This document shows positions 25,181 through 37,246 of a stretch of DNA of 64,000 nucleotides, one piece after another; position 1 is the first letter of the stretch; each line of letters begins with the position of its first letter. Source of the stretch: Anagrus nilaparvatae (lineage: Eukaryota > Arthropoda > Insecta > Hymenoptera > Mymaridae); contig JAKSXM010000246.1 of assembly GCA_022575985.1 (NCBI GenBank), positions 10,248,001 through 10,312,000 on the forward strand, read 5' to 3'. The position numbers and the translations under genes are program-made. The notes beneath the pieces are model-generated. The model was not told where the DNA came from and did no database searches. It saw only the letters and a program-made list of their open reading frames with translations.

Positions 25181-25218
25181 CTTATATACCTTTACAGAAT
25201 CATTTCATTTGTGAGAAA
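25181..25218 (-). promoter_or_regulatory. Promoter-like module P4 (GCAA class, variant CACAA)
   Basis: TCTCACAAATGAAATG from 25216, TATATAAG from 25188, 28 bp apart. The only copy in which the central CG is lost (CA instead), so it may be weaker or decayed by CpG deamination. Confidence 0.65.
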
Positions 25219-26577
25219 AAAAATTATAAACACTTATTAATATAGCTAAATAAAGTAAATATTATTGTTATTTGAGTTATTATTAATAAAGGACACTTTT
25301 TATTTGTACTTATTTAAATGTAGATTATTAATACTTTTTAAATATTAATGCATAAAAGTATTCAGTAAAATTTAATTATACGATCAAATTATTTTTTCGT
25401 CCTAAAAATTCTGATTTTATAATTATGATGGCAAGGTAATATTTTTTAGATTAATCAAAAGTTACATTCATTTAACATTTTAAACAAAAACCTAAAGAAA
25501 ATGATTTAAAAATCCTTTACCACATTTAATATACCTATTGAAAAAATAAAAATAGAAAAAACAAAGTAAAATCAATGATTATAAGAAAATTCATGCCGTG
25601 CAAACATCACAGATACTTTTAGCTCTATCATTCTTTTTTAAAATATTCTTTAAACATAATTAAAAAAGCTATAATTTGCAAAGATTGATAAAATATCAAT
25701 TATTAACCACTTAATCTTTTAAGTATCAAAAAATAATGTTTAATTTTAAAAAAATTAGTTTAATTAAATTTATTAAATTTTGTTAAAAAGCATGACATTA
25801 TTTTGTAAGATAACAGCTATTTAAAAAAGTCGCTTACAAATTTTCATGGCTTCTCTAATCAGGTTCAGGATATTGTGATTTTTTTTAAGAATTTGTAGAT
25901 TCAATTGGAAATAAAGTATATAAATTTTAAATATACCAACTTACTATTTTAAATTCAAATGGGCCGAAATTGCACCTAAATTGACATGAAACCAAAGTGA
26001 TTTATATAAAGAATATAAGAAATGTTATTTATATGTAGATTTCATAATCAATAAATGATAGAAAATGCTAATTTAATAAAGTGACTGCTACAAAAATTAT
26101 TCACCAATAACTCCAAATTTTTTTATAAAATTTATAGAAAATATGAAAATTAAATTAAATTTTATTTATATTTCAATTGCTAAAAGTAAATCAAATCCAT
26201 ACTAACTAAGTAAATGTTGATTCGAAGGATAAATTTGACTTACTCGAAGAGCATTATCATGAATTTGAGTAATGGATGTGCATGATGGTTAATTGATGCA
26301 TAATTGGCAAAAAAACCCAAGTGGAGAAAAATCCAATTGCAATTTATTATTTAACAAGATAATTTTAAATTAGGATAGGTGCCTGAGTACTAATAAAATC
26401 TTTATGAAATTCGCTTGCAATCAATAAAAAACATAAAACTTTAAAAAAAATTTTAAAGGTTAATAAATACTTTTAAAGGTAAATAAATTGTAAAACTAAT
26501 ATAAAAACATTGTTTAATAATGGTGAAAATTAAATATTGAAGAAATATTTGCTTAAATAATAGATATGACGCAACTT

Positions 26578-26615
26578 CTTATATACCTTTATTAAATCAT
26601 TTCATTTGCGAGAAA
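26578..26615 (-). promoter_or_regulatory. Promoter-like module P5 (GCAA class)
   Basis: TCTCGCAAATGAAATG from 26613, AAAGGTATATAAG with TATA from 26585. Closest relative is P4: AAAGGTATATAAG and the GAAATGATT stretch are shared, as are two landmarks farther upstream. Confidence 0.7.
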
Positions 26616-26999
26616 AAAAAATCACAAAAAATTTTATAGATACAAGGATCAGAATAAAATAACGTAGTAAATATTAAAATTGAAAATATGCTGACAGCTT
26701 CAATTAAAATACAATTTAAATAAATTAATAATACGAATAAAATTTTTTTTCATTCATAAATTTTATATAAAATATTTTAAAATTAATAAAAAATTGAATC
26801 CATTCAACCGTTTAAAGAATCCCATAAAATTCTCATGAAAAGGAATTTAAATTCTTAATAACAAACTTTTAAATAATGAATAAAAATACCTTAAAAAATC
26901 AATGATTATCAGAAATTTCATGTCATGCAACCATCATTCATCGACATTAAACACCCTTTTATCTCTCATTCTTTATTAAAAATATTCGTTCGAACATAA

Positions 27000-29235
27000 T
27001 AATAATAAAAAAAAACTAAAAATCGCGTGCCCAAAGTGTAAATAGAACAAAGTCAGGCTCATCGGTTTGATTTTATACGATTCGCCTCTTTTTTTCCCGA
27101 AGAAAAAAAAGCTTATTACAAAACGAATGAATTTTAGTTTCTCGACGATAAATAAAAAAATTTTTTTAATAATTTAACACGATTCATTTATTATAGAAAA
27201 AAAAACACGTAAAATAACGATCAAACAAATATTTTTATAAATCAATAATAATAATAATTTAATAGAATGTAAATAAATAAAAGTAACTTATGGTTAGAAA
27301 GTATTACATAAGAAGTCGCTGTATTAGTAATTACTATTAGACAGATAAAAAAAAATGTTTATAAATGCATATATTTATATATAATTATAAAATAGACAAA
27401 GTATAAGATCTGCTATTATGTGTGTAAAATCAATGCAATTTTTAAAAGCAGAAATTATTTAAAAAAGAGAAAGGTTTTTTTTTTTTATAGAAAAATGACG
27501 TAATTTATTAATAGAAAATAACTTTAAAAAATGACAAATGTCTAGCCTGGTTACTTTCTTTATAATAAATAAAGAATTTTAGTAATTTATATCTGGTTAA
27601 GTAAAAAAAATTTAAGTTTCGAGACTTATAAAGTAAGTTAGGAAAGAAAAAAAAAGGATTTTTTAATTTGTGTGGAAAACTTGGCACGTTGGGTTAGAGT
27701 GAAAAAGCCGGAAGTTTGTTAAACAGCTGAATGTGTAATATATTTAATGTATGTGTAGTTAATTTAAGATTTTATAGGGAATTATGTAGATAATTGATTT
27801 TTTTTTGTTTTTAAAAATAAGTTTTAGATTTTTTATATATGGGTGATTCTATAGAAATTAAATTAAAATATTTTTTCTGTAATACCATTTTTTTACCGTT
27901 TATCTAAAACTTTAAATATTCTACACTTGCAGGCAAAAATATAATTTTTTATATATGGGTAAATCTGTAAAAATTGTAAATTTTTGGTTATAATAAACTG
28001 TACTGAAAATAAAAATCGTCCCGTAATTTGATAGATGCACTAATGAGTGCCTAATACCATATATTTCTTATGGAAAACGTCATTTATAGTATTTTAACCT
28101 TTCATTAACCAGTGCATCTGAAATTATCAGAATTTTAAATTTCCAGATAAAAAAGATTATTTTTTCACTCAAATCTATAAAAAAAATTTCTTAATTGAAA
28201 GCTTTTGAAAACAACTAGTAATATAGCTTTCATATAATAATTGATAAAACCTCCCCACACAAAACATAAATATTAATTGAAAGAGACTTTACTTACCTAA
28301 AGATAACATAAAATGAAATATTTGTCATATGTCTGTATAAATAGATATCTAAAACTTAATATAAACACATCCTTAGGTCATATAAACGAAATACTGATTT
28401 CTAAAATGATTAAGAGAATCTCAAATATATTTAAGATAACTTACCAACGATTTTAGTAAATTATAATTACTGTGATATGCGTAAATAGATTTAAGTCAAT
28501 CAAAGAACTAAACCCTTTGATAAGACATGAATCTTTTGAATAATTTATATTTTTGAATTATATAATTTTTACATAATTATTATTATATAAATACTTTTTA
28601 TTTAAGTAAAAATTATTTAAATATTAAAATATTTTTAATTTTATAATATAGGTATAAGCCTACCAAGTGTTATTTTTATAATAAAATTTTATATCATTAA
28701 AAAATATTATATAAGTTTCTTTTTTTAGAGAAATTAGTTATTTAACTTTATATGTAATGAAAATAAATTTTAAATGAAAATAAAGAAATTAAAATTATGT
28801 AATTTATGTATACTATTTGTACGTGTATAAGATGGAAAATTTTGAATTTTTTTTGTTGAATTAATCAATTTAAGTGCTTGAAGTGTGTATGAGGATGTGT
28901 TATTTTGTTAGTTTCAAATAAAGAATTTGTTAGAAGTATAATTTTACATTAAATAATTTTTGTAAATACTTTTATTTATTTTTTAATGGAACTTCAGATG
29001 CTGGCGAAAAAGTTGTTTATTTCACACTTTTAAAAAATGGTTTTTTTATTCTAATCTCGCAGACGGAAATATAATATTTTTTAATAATGTCGAATAATAA
29101 TATGCGATTAAGAATAATTTAGAATCTTCTGAATGTATAACGATTCTCTTACTTGAAAGCAATTTACATCCCAATAATAAACTCAATAAAAGAATTAAAG
29201 AGAATTTAAATACAATCTGCATTGAGAAAGTAAAA
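27000..29235. other. AT-rich noncoding DNA
   Basis: No gene, repeat end or module recognised; poly-A and poly-T tracts throughout. Confidence 0.5.
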
Positions 29236-29239
29236 ATCT

Positions 29240-29400
29240 ACAGGGGCGGTCGCCCCGGGACGCAAGTGCCCGCGTGACCCTAGATATACGCCGATTTTCC
29301 TCTATCTCTCTCTAATATTATAATATACATCGAAAGTCGAAATCGAATTTTTTATAGTTCGATTTTTTTATCGAATTTTTTGACGTTCGATAGTTCGATT
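29240..29400. repeat. GC-rich transposon end-like patch
   Basis: CAGGGGCGGTCGCCCCGGGACG at 29240-29261 stands out sharply from its AT-rich surroundings, followed by a run of TCGAA/TTCGA palindromes at 29330-29400. CAGGGGCGG starts recall hAT-type ends, but I cannot find the matching right end. Confidence 0.3.
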
Positions 29401-29599
29401 TTATTTAATAAAATTGTTTCGTTTTAGTTATTATTATATAGTTGTATAATAAATATGTTTTCCTTTTTCTTTATTATACAAAATATTTTTTCCTTTTTAT
29501 TATCGTATTTTAATTTAATTAAACTAAACTCCGAAATGGAAATTCATTCGTCCAGTCAAGGGCCGTCACGGTGTATTGATAGAAAACTAACCTAATGAA

Positions 29600-31465
29600 A
29601 ACCCCAGTGCTTATTGTTTATATGATTCATAAAAATAAAAAAATGTTTGATTTAATTTTTTTACAATGGATTATTTAGTGTAAATTAAATTTATTAATAT
29701 TTTGATATTTCCTAATTAAAAAAAAAGTTATGTAAAAATATATTGTTTAAATATATATAGTGAAGTGACTAAAAGTTGTATCTGATTATGTATCTGATGT
29801 GTGTATTCTATGATTTTCAAAATTTGTAAATATTTATTTTTTAAAATGTATTTAAAAATTTGTTTTATTTGCTACACTTTACCAAGTTAAGATTTTACCA
29901 AGTTTGCTACATGTTAATAAGATTCTAATGATGAGTTCGAAGATGTGTTACAGAACTTAAACTAGTCCTTAGTTTTTATTTTCTACAGTTTATTACTTTA
30001 GTAGAAAAAAATTTTGTTTCAAAAACACTACTGATATTATAAGACTGAAGAAAATGAATACTCTATAATATTTTAAGAACCAAATAAAAAAAAAAAGCTT
30101 TCAATTTTCTCAAATGATTATTATAATGGCTATGAAGAAGAAAAAGTAGTCCTTGTTTTTCTACCCGCTACAGTTAAATACTTCTAAAATTTTCAAGCTT
30201 TTATATCAATAATTATTACATTTCATTTTTTTTCACTTTCTCTGTATCGTTAGGTAAGAATGTTTTTAAAATAGAATTTTTTTCTTGTGAATTTATAAAT
30301 TGGAGCAGACAAAATATTAGGACTAGATTTACTTCTTGCAAGTCATCATTAGAATCTTTTGAGAAAATTTCAAGCTTTTATATCATTTGGTTATTAAAAT
30401 ATTAGAGATTTCATTTTCTTCGCTTTCTCTATATCGGTGGGTAAGAATGTTTTTAAAATAGAATTTTTTTCTTGTGAATTTATAAATTGGAGCAGACAAA
30501 ATATTAGGACTAGATTTACTTCTTGCAAGTCATCATTAGAATCTTTTGAGAAAATTTCAAGCTTTTATCTCATTTGGTTATTAAAATATTAGAGATTTCA
30601 TTTTCTTCGCTTTCTCTATATCGGTGGGTAAGAATGTTTTTAAAACAGAACTTTTTTCTGTTGAAATTATAAACTGAATCAGATAAAATATGAGGACTAG
30701 ATTTACTTCTTGCAAGTCATCATTAGAATCTTTTGAGGAAATTTCAAGCTTTTATCTCATTTGGTTATTAAAATATTAGAGATTTCATTTTCTCTATATC
30801 GGTATAGATAACAAATGTTTTTATATCATTATTATTTGTTGGCAAAAATTTTTAAATGGAGTTGATAAAAAATGTGGACTAGTTTTACTTCTTGTAAGCC
30901 ATAATTAGAACCTTTGTTGGTTATTAATATTGGAGATTCCAAGAATTTTCCTTCGTTATAAACTTTTTATACCGGTACAAGAGATGTAATAATTTAAGTA
31001 TATTGAAATTTAAACAATAATTCAAATAAAAACTTTTAAGACAAAAAGAAGAGGGTAATATTTTACAAGGCTTAAAATAGAAAATAAATAATACATTTTT
31101 TGGTTAAAAATATTTTATTCAATTAAATTTCATTATTTTTTGATAATGAAATTTTTTCAAATGATTCAATGTATATTTACTTCTCAGGTTATTTTACTGT
31201 ATTTTAGAGATAAAATATTTGTTTGTTTTGGTAAAGTATATAGCAAATAAAAAATTTTTTAAATAGTTTTTAACAATAAATTTTTTCAATATTAAAATAT
31301 CAACAAAAAGGCATATTTGTTAGAAGACACACATCAGATGCAACTTTTAGTCACTTCTCTATTTTTTAAATAAAATATCTGAAAATATTAATAAATTGAA
31401 TTTAAATTAAATAATTCAATGTGTTCATCAAAATTAAATTAAACAATTTTTTTACAGCCCAGACA
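29600..31465. mobile_element. Nonautonomous element with long inverted repeats and internal 187-bp tandem repeats
   Basis: Left arm (about 29643-29884) and right arm (about 31231-31440) are inverted copies of each other: AGTGACTAAAAGTTG with CATCTGATGTGTGT inside, TTTATTAATATTTT outside, TTTATTTGCTA deeper in. Exact ends are uncertain. The centre is filled by the tandem array at 30050-30980. No protein-coding sequence. Confidence 0.6.
30050..30980 (+). repeat. Tandem repeat, 187-bp unit, three to five copies
   Basis: GGTAAGAATGTTTTTAAAA starts at 30253, 30440 and 30627, exactly 187 bp apart. The first two units are almost identical (GGAGCAGACAAAATATTAGG, CTTGCAAGTCATCATTAG) and the third has several changes. 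Diverged or truncated copies lie on both sides. The homogeneous centre and degenerate edges are typical of arrays renewed by unequal exchange. Confidence 0.85.
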
Positions 31466-31700
31466 CTACTATTTAAAATTAAAATTAAAAATGAAAAAAA
31501 ATCCGTGAAAGGGGAAGCTACGATTTTAAAATTTATTTATTTATTTATTGAGAGTCAATTAAAATTAACAATTTAGGTATGCTTAAGCGAAATAATTAAG
31601 ATCTTCTTAAAAAATTTTGTTTGCTAAAAACTTTTCAAAAATTATAATAAAATTTTTTTTATTTTATTGAAATATACTTATGTGAAATGAATGAGATCTC

Positions 31701-32528
31701 CCAAAAAAACATTTACATGTAAAGTTACGCAAGTGCCTTTAAGTTTTGTCACTGCTTATTTATTTTATCTAGTATTTTATTAGGTAAACATTCTATTATC
31801 ACTATTATTAAACACTGCGAAAGTTTTGAGATCTAAAACAAAACTTTACGCAAGTTATGTGGGCTGATTTATAAAGAAAAAAAATAATATTACTTATTAA
31901 GTAATTGATTTATTATAGATATATATGGAATTTAAAGTACCGGATTAAACATTCTATTATCACCAATTTTTAACACTACGAAAGTTTTGAGATCTAAAAC
32001 AAAACTTCACGCAAGTTATGGAGGCTGATTAATAAAAAACAAAAAATATTAATTAGAAAATTTTAAGATCTCATAAAAAAAAAAAATTTCACTTGCCAGG
32101 TATAATTGGAAGCGGCTATTTATGTAGACCTGGCAAGTGAAATTTTTTTTTTTTATGAGATCTTAAAATTTTCTAATTAATATTTTTTGTTTTTTATTAA
32201 TCAGCCTCCATAACTTGCGTGAAGTTTTGTTTTAGATCTCAAAACTTTCGTAGTGTTAAAAATTGGTGATAATAGAATGTTTAATCCGGTACTTTAAATT
32301 CCATATATATCTATAATAAATCAATTACTTAATAAGTAATATTATTTTTTTTCTTTATAAATCAGCCCACATAACTTGCGTAAAGTTTTGTTTTAGATCT
32401 CAAAACTTTCGCAGTGTTTAATAATAGTGATAATAGAATGTTTACCTAATAAAATACTAGATAAAATAAATAAGCAGTGACAAAACTTAAAGGCACTTGC
32501 GTAACTTTACATGTAAATGTTTTTTTGG
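31701..32528. repeat. Perfect-looking 401-bp inverted repeat with 26-bp spacer
   Basis: Arms 31701-32101 and 32128-32528 are reverse complements with no mismatch noticed on reading; spacer 32102-32127. Each arm itself holds two diverged direct copies of a unit with AAACATTCTATTATCAC, GAAAGTTTTGAGATCTAAAA and ACGCAAGTTATG. Could be a very young palindromic duplication, a foldback transposon, a hairpin-RNA locus, or an assembly artefact. No coding capacity. Confidence 0.9.
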
Positions 32529-32619
32529 TATTATTATTCTATATATACTTGATTATTAAAAAAAAAATACATTTGATAATTTTAAAAAATCCTTTAAATA
32601 TTTATCGTATTTTAATCAA

Positions 32620-32657
32620 CTTATATAGAATTAAAAAGCCAATTCTCTTTCGAGAGA
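32620..32657 (-). promoter_or_regulatory. Promoter-like module P6 (GAAA class)
   Basis: TCTCGAAAGAGAATTG from 32655, TATATAAG from 32627. Starts less than 100 bp from the right end of the large palindrome and points into it: a transcript starting about 30 bp past the TATA would run straight into the right arm. Confidence 0.7.
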
Positions 32658-33145
32658 AAATCTACTTGTTATGTTTTCGATAAGTTTCAAACAGATTTAT
32701 AGATCTTTTTAATAAATTTAGTTTATTATTACAAGTTTTTATTTATTACATAAAATCAATTTTGTTTTATGAAATTTATAGTTTTTTTCTAAACAATAAA
32801 ATAAAACCAAGGTAAAATTTTGCAAACTCCTGCTTAAAACAAACTTTTATTAAATTATTTTATTATTTAGAACTTGTTAATCTTTAATATTACATTTAAT
32901 ATAACATGAATGTATATTATATTTATTTATTTCACAGAAATTACGTAAATAAATATATAGTTATTCGAATCAAAAACAAAGGACTCTTTAAAAAGACATT
33001 CATCAAAATTGATAATTTAATTCCCAATATTCGTTAACATATGCAAATAAAACGAACGACATGATATACGAACATAATGGTAAATGATTATTATTTAAAA
33101 ATATTCTTTGCGTTTATAAAATTAAAATTTCATGCTTCTAAACCA

Positions 33146-33183
33146 TTTATATAGTATTTAAACGACAATTCTCTTTCGAGAAG
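33146..33183 (-). promoter_or_regulatory. Promoter-like module P7 (GAAA class)
   Basis: TCTCGAAAGAGAATTG from 33181, AATACTATATAAATGG with TATA from 33153. The bases after the TATA, AATGG, are shared with P9. Confidence 0.7.
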
Positions 33184-33920
33184 TATATAGCTACTTGTTT
33201 TATACACGAATAAGTAAGGGATTTTACATGAATGTCCTCAACTACCTCAACTATCCATACTATTAACATTAAAAATATGTTTATTTTCCTATCACCAAAA
33301 AAAATGAACTTTTATACAGTGAAAAAAATTTATTATTTATCATAATATACTATCTCGAATTATTTCGAGATAATTTTTTGGCAAAAATTCCGAAAAAATT
33401 CATCCATAAATCAATTTCCTACCTTGATTCATAATAACTGAATTTTTTTTTCAAAGTAAACAGATATTAATATTTGTAGTAATTATCTCGAGAATTATCT
33501 GACAGTAAAGCATAAACAATACAGATGTATTTATAGAATTTTAAAGTATAAAATTAATGACATACTTATTTTTCGTAAAAATTACTTCGATATATCATTT
33601 TATTAGTCTTACCATAAGAATGAAGGAGGCACAATATTAAGAAATTATCCGATACTTGGAAAGGAATATAACTTATATGTCAATAATTCAAACTCCCAAA
33701 GAAAAATAGCTAATAATTATAAAAGCTAACTTTAAAATATAAATTTCACTTATAAGTTCTATTCTACGTTCATGGTATAGGGAATTATAGAAGAACTATA
33801 GGAATCTTCAACTTTAATATATTTATAAATAAAAGTAAATAACTACTATGTAGTTATAAATAAGAGACTTAATTAAAAATTATAAAAAAAGAGAAATTAA
33901 AAAATTTTGTATCTGATTAG

Positions 33921-33958
33921 CTTTTATAGTATTAAATACCCAATTCTCTTTCGAGAAA
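33921..33958 (-). promoter_or_regulatory. Promoter-like module P8 (GAAA class, TATAAAAG)
   Basis: TCTCGAAAGAGAATTG from 33956, AATACTATAAAAGCTA with TATA from 33928. The TATAAAAGC(T/A)A form is shared with P14 and P15, which carry the other box class. Confidence 0.7.
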
Positions 33959-34052
33959 AAAAATACATAATAAATCTCGAGATAAGTCTTGCATTTCTAG
34001 TTATCTCGACTTATAAAAAAAATTAATTTAACAATAAATAATAAATAATTGC

Positions 34053-34066
34053 TTTATATAGTATTA
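34053..34066 (-). promoter_or_regulatory. Isolated TATA half of a module (decayed?)
   Basis: TAATACTATATAAA, identical to the downstream half of GAAA-class modules, but no box lies 28 bp upstream. Either a decayed copy or a chance match in AT-rich DNA. Confidence 0.3.
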
Positions 34067-35391
34067 GAAAAAAATTATTTAAATTATTAAAATTTTAAAT
34101 TATTATTTTGTTGCATTTTTTAATTAAAATCTAATAAAAATATTGTTTAAGGTCTGAAGAGCGTTAGGATTTTGCCTATCGGCATCCTTGTCTTACTCAT
34201 GTAAAAAAATACGGATTGCAACTTTAAATAAATAAAAAAGTTTTTTCAATATTACTTAATTATTACTATTCAAAGCTTAAAAATGAATTTTATTAACTTA
34301 ATTTTGGCATTAAATGAATTATTTATTATTTAAACAATATTATTTAATTATTTATAAAGAAAATAAATAAATAAAAAAATATAATAAATGACTCTACCTA
34401 AATAGCAGAATAAACGTTAATTTTTTATACATTTTTAAGTAAAACCATAAAAAATGACGGTCGATTGTAAATTTTAAGGTCTCATTTTATTTATTAGGAC
34501 ATTATTTATCAACTCATAAAAAAAAATATCTAAGTTTTGTATTTTAAATGCTTTTTTTTCATTTTTTAAAATTTCCCATAAGAGCCTGTTTTTATTTTTT
34601 TTTTTATTTATTTATTTTCTCAAAAACTTTTCGGTCAATTATAAAAAAAAAAAATACGTGTAAAATTAAATTATATTTATTTTACTTTATCCAAGTTTCA
34701 GCTTTTTTTTTGCATTTTAATTCTACCGCTCTTAAGACCTTAATACTAAACCACGAATTATTTAATAAATTATTTTCCCCAAATTAAAACAATTAAATGC
34801 TTGTACTCACCCTCAAAAAGTTTTTATGAAAGATCCTATTTTTTTATTATTTTATACTTAGATAAATGACGTACTCTAGTGAAAAATTATATAATTTAAT
34901 TAATTAATCTCAAAATGAATAACCGTCAATAAATAATAATCTTTCAAAAACTATAACTTTTATCACTTTTATTTATTATTTTCTAATAATACGATTCTTT
35001 CGTCCGCTACTCTAATCTTTCTAACCTTTAGCTATTAAGTGTATCACTGATTTCTTAAAAAAAAATTAATATTTATGTATAAAATATTTAAAGTAATTAT
35101 GTATTAATGAGTCAATAATTTAATTATGTAATGTAAACAAATGATTTATTACAAAATACTGTGTAATTTTATAATAATTTATAATATGTATCATATTTTA
35201 GTCAGCTTAATAACTTTAATTTGAAAAGTTAAGAAAGCTAAAAAAAAAAGAAGATAAAAAATGTAAGGAACTCAATATTGAAAATTTAACTCCACAAATT
35301 TTGTTAGCAGATTGTGAAAAATAGCTTAAAGTACTCTAGTAAGATTTCTATATTACAATTTTATCATATAAAGATTAATATCTAAGATCCA

Positions 35392-35429
35392 TTTATATAG
35401 TATTAAAATGACAATTCACTTTCGAGAAA
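35392..35429 (-). promoter_or_regulatory. Promoter-like module P9 (GAAA class)
   Basis: TCTCGAAAGTGAATTG from 35427, AATACTATATAAATGG with TATA from 35399. The arm reads GTGAA instead of GAGAA, breaking one pair of the palindrome. Confidence 0.7.
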
Positions 35430-37207
35430 TATGATTTTGAGTAATTAATTGTTACCTGCAAATGAATAATTTTTTTTTAAAAACTGGAATTATAATTTTT
35501 CTTATTAAAAATATCTTATAAATTATATTGACTTATTTAACATGGTCGTAAGTCTCGTTATGATGAAATTATGATGAATTTTTGTTAAATATTAATTATT
35601 AAATAACAAAAATAAATTATAAGTAATTTAATTCTTCTGTTAAACAATATATTCCATGAAACTTAAATTTATGCAAATATCAGCAAAAAAATTTATCATA
35701 ATTAGTTAACTAATTCACAAAATCTAATTATCACCAATAAGGAGAAAAATTCAAATTAAAAAAATACTCAATCCCAATAATCTAACCCACAATGATACAC
35801 AAAAATATTTACATGTCATGAAATTTTCTCTTTTTAAAATATAACATACAAATAAATATTTATAACATTTATACAATTTGTTATTTCAAAAAAAAAAACT
35901 TGAAAATTTTCTAATAAGTTAGCAACTACAAAAACATAAAGTTTATTTATTTTTAAGTATATATTCACTTTCACCATACAACTGCCATGTAAAAACTGTT
36001 AATATATACAGGAAGCTTTATTTTTTTATTAAATTATGTTTAAAATATAATATATTTTTATAAAAATGAGGATTACTACTCTGAAAGTACATTTTCACTT
36101 ATATATCATAAGAAAAATATATATTTTTTTTAAAACTTTAATATTAAAAAAAAAAAGGTCGGTACAGACACCAAAATAGAAAAAACGACTTAAATCCATT
36201 AGTGAATACCATCCTTTCGAGATATTTTCAATAAGATAACCGGCTCTCCTTTTTATGTTTATAAAACTTGAGAGTACTACGTATAGACTTAATAAAACTT
36301 GATAGAATGAGATTTTTTATAACGATTCACCCTTTTTGAATTTATAAAATAATTCATGATTTTCTATATACTTACACAAAGAAATAGAAAGCTTATATAT
36401 TAGATTTTTTATGTAAATTTATTCTTGTATTGAGTTTTTTTTGCTGTATGTGTGTAAGTCAATTTTAACGCTTGATCTTTTAAACTCAATAAATATACTT
36501 TTAAATTTTCAATTTTAGTCTAAAACCTGAATAATCTTTTTTTAACCCTAGTCGATGCTTTCGTGTGATTCTTGGAAAAGGTTAAGAGAAAGGTTTGAAG
36601 AGTTTCAAAAAAATTTCTTTTTATGCTTTTTGAAATAAGGCTCTATGAATATTTTTTGATCTTTTTGGACTTACTTAAGCTATTTGAATTTATTGACCTC
36701 AAGTTGAGTTTTTATGATTTTAATAAAATTTTCGCTGAAAAAAAACCAAAAATGTAAGTATAAAATAGATTCATGAGCCTATAACTGATTACAGCAAGTA
36801 GGGATGTGAATTATAGATAATTCTAAATTTCTTACAATTTTGATAATCACTGATTTCTTACGTTATTTTTTTAATTTTTATATTCTTTCTAAAATTTACT
36901 TTACAATTTTTCAAATATTCTATATCTCAGAAAAAACTTTTTTTAATTTACATGAAAAAGATTTACAATCTAAACACAATATTACATCCTAAAAACGTCT
37001 TTTTAGGCTAAATATATTTTAACCTTAAACATTAAAATTTGAAACCGACAAATCAAATCTATCCCTTAATTAAGTAAGAGTAAAATAAATTTGTTTAATT
37101 AATTTAAGAACAATTTTTTTATTACTCATTTCATAGTATTTTCCATGTTTAGGCTTGTTAAATAATTACTGATAATATACTTTGTGTACAAAAGTCTTTG
37201 ATAATTA

Positions 37208-37246
37208 TTTTCTCGCAAACGAAATGTCTCGGTAAGGGTATATAAT
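37208..37246 (+). promoter_or_regulatory. Promoter-like module P10 (GCAA class)
   Basis: TCTCGCAAACGAAATG at 37211, TATATAAT at 37239. A start about 30 bp past the TATA (near 37269) would reach a TTTT at 37288, giving an RNA of about 20 nt if polymerase III were used. Confidence 0.7.

Noticed and set aside
32102..32127. Palindrome spacer as a CRISPR-like or att site
   Set aside because: Single copy, eukaryotic context, no repeat-spacer pattern.
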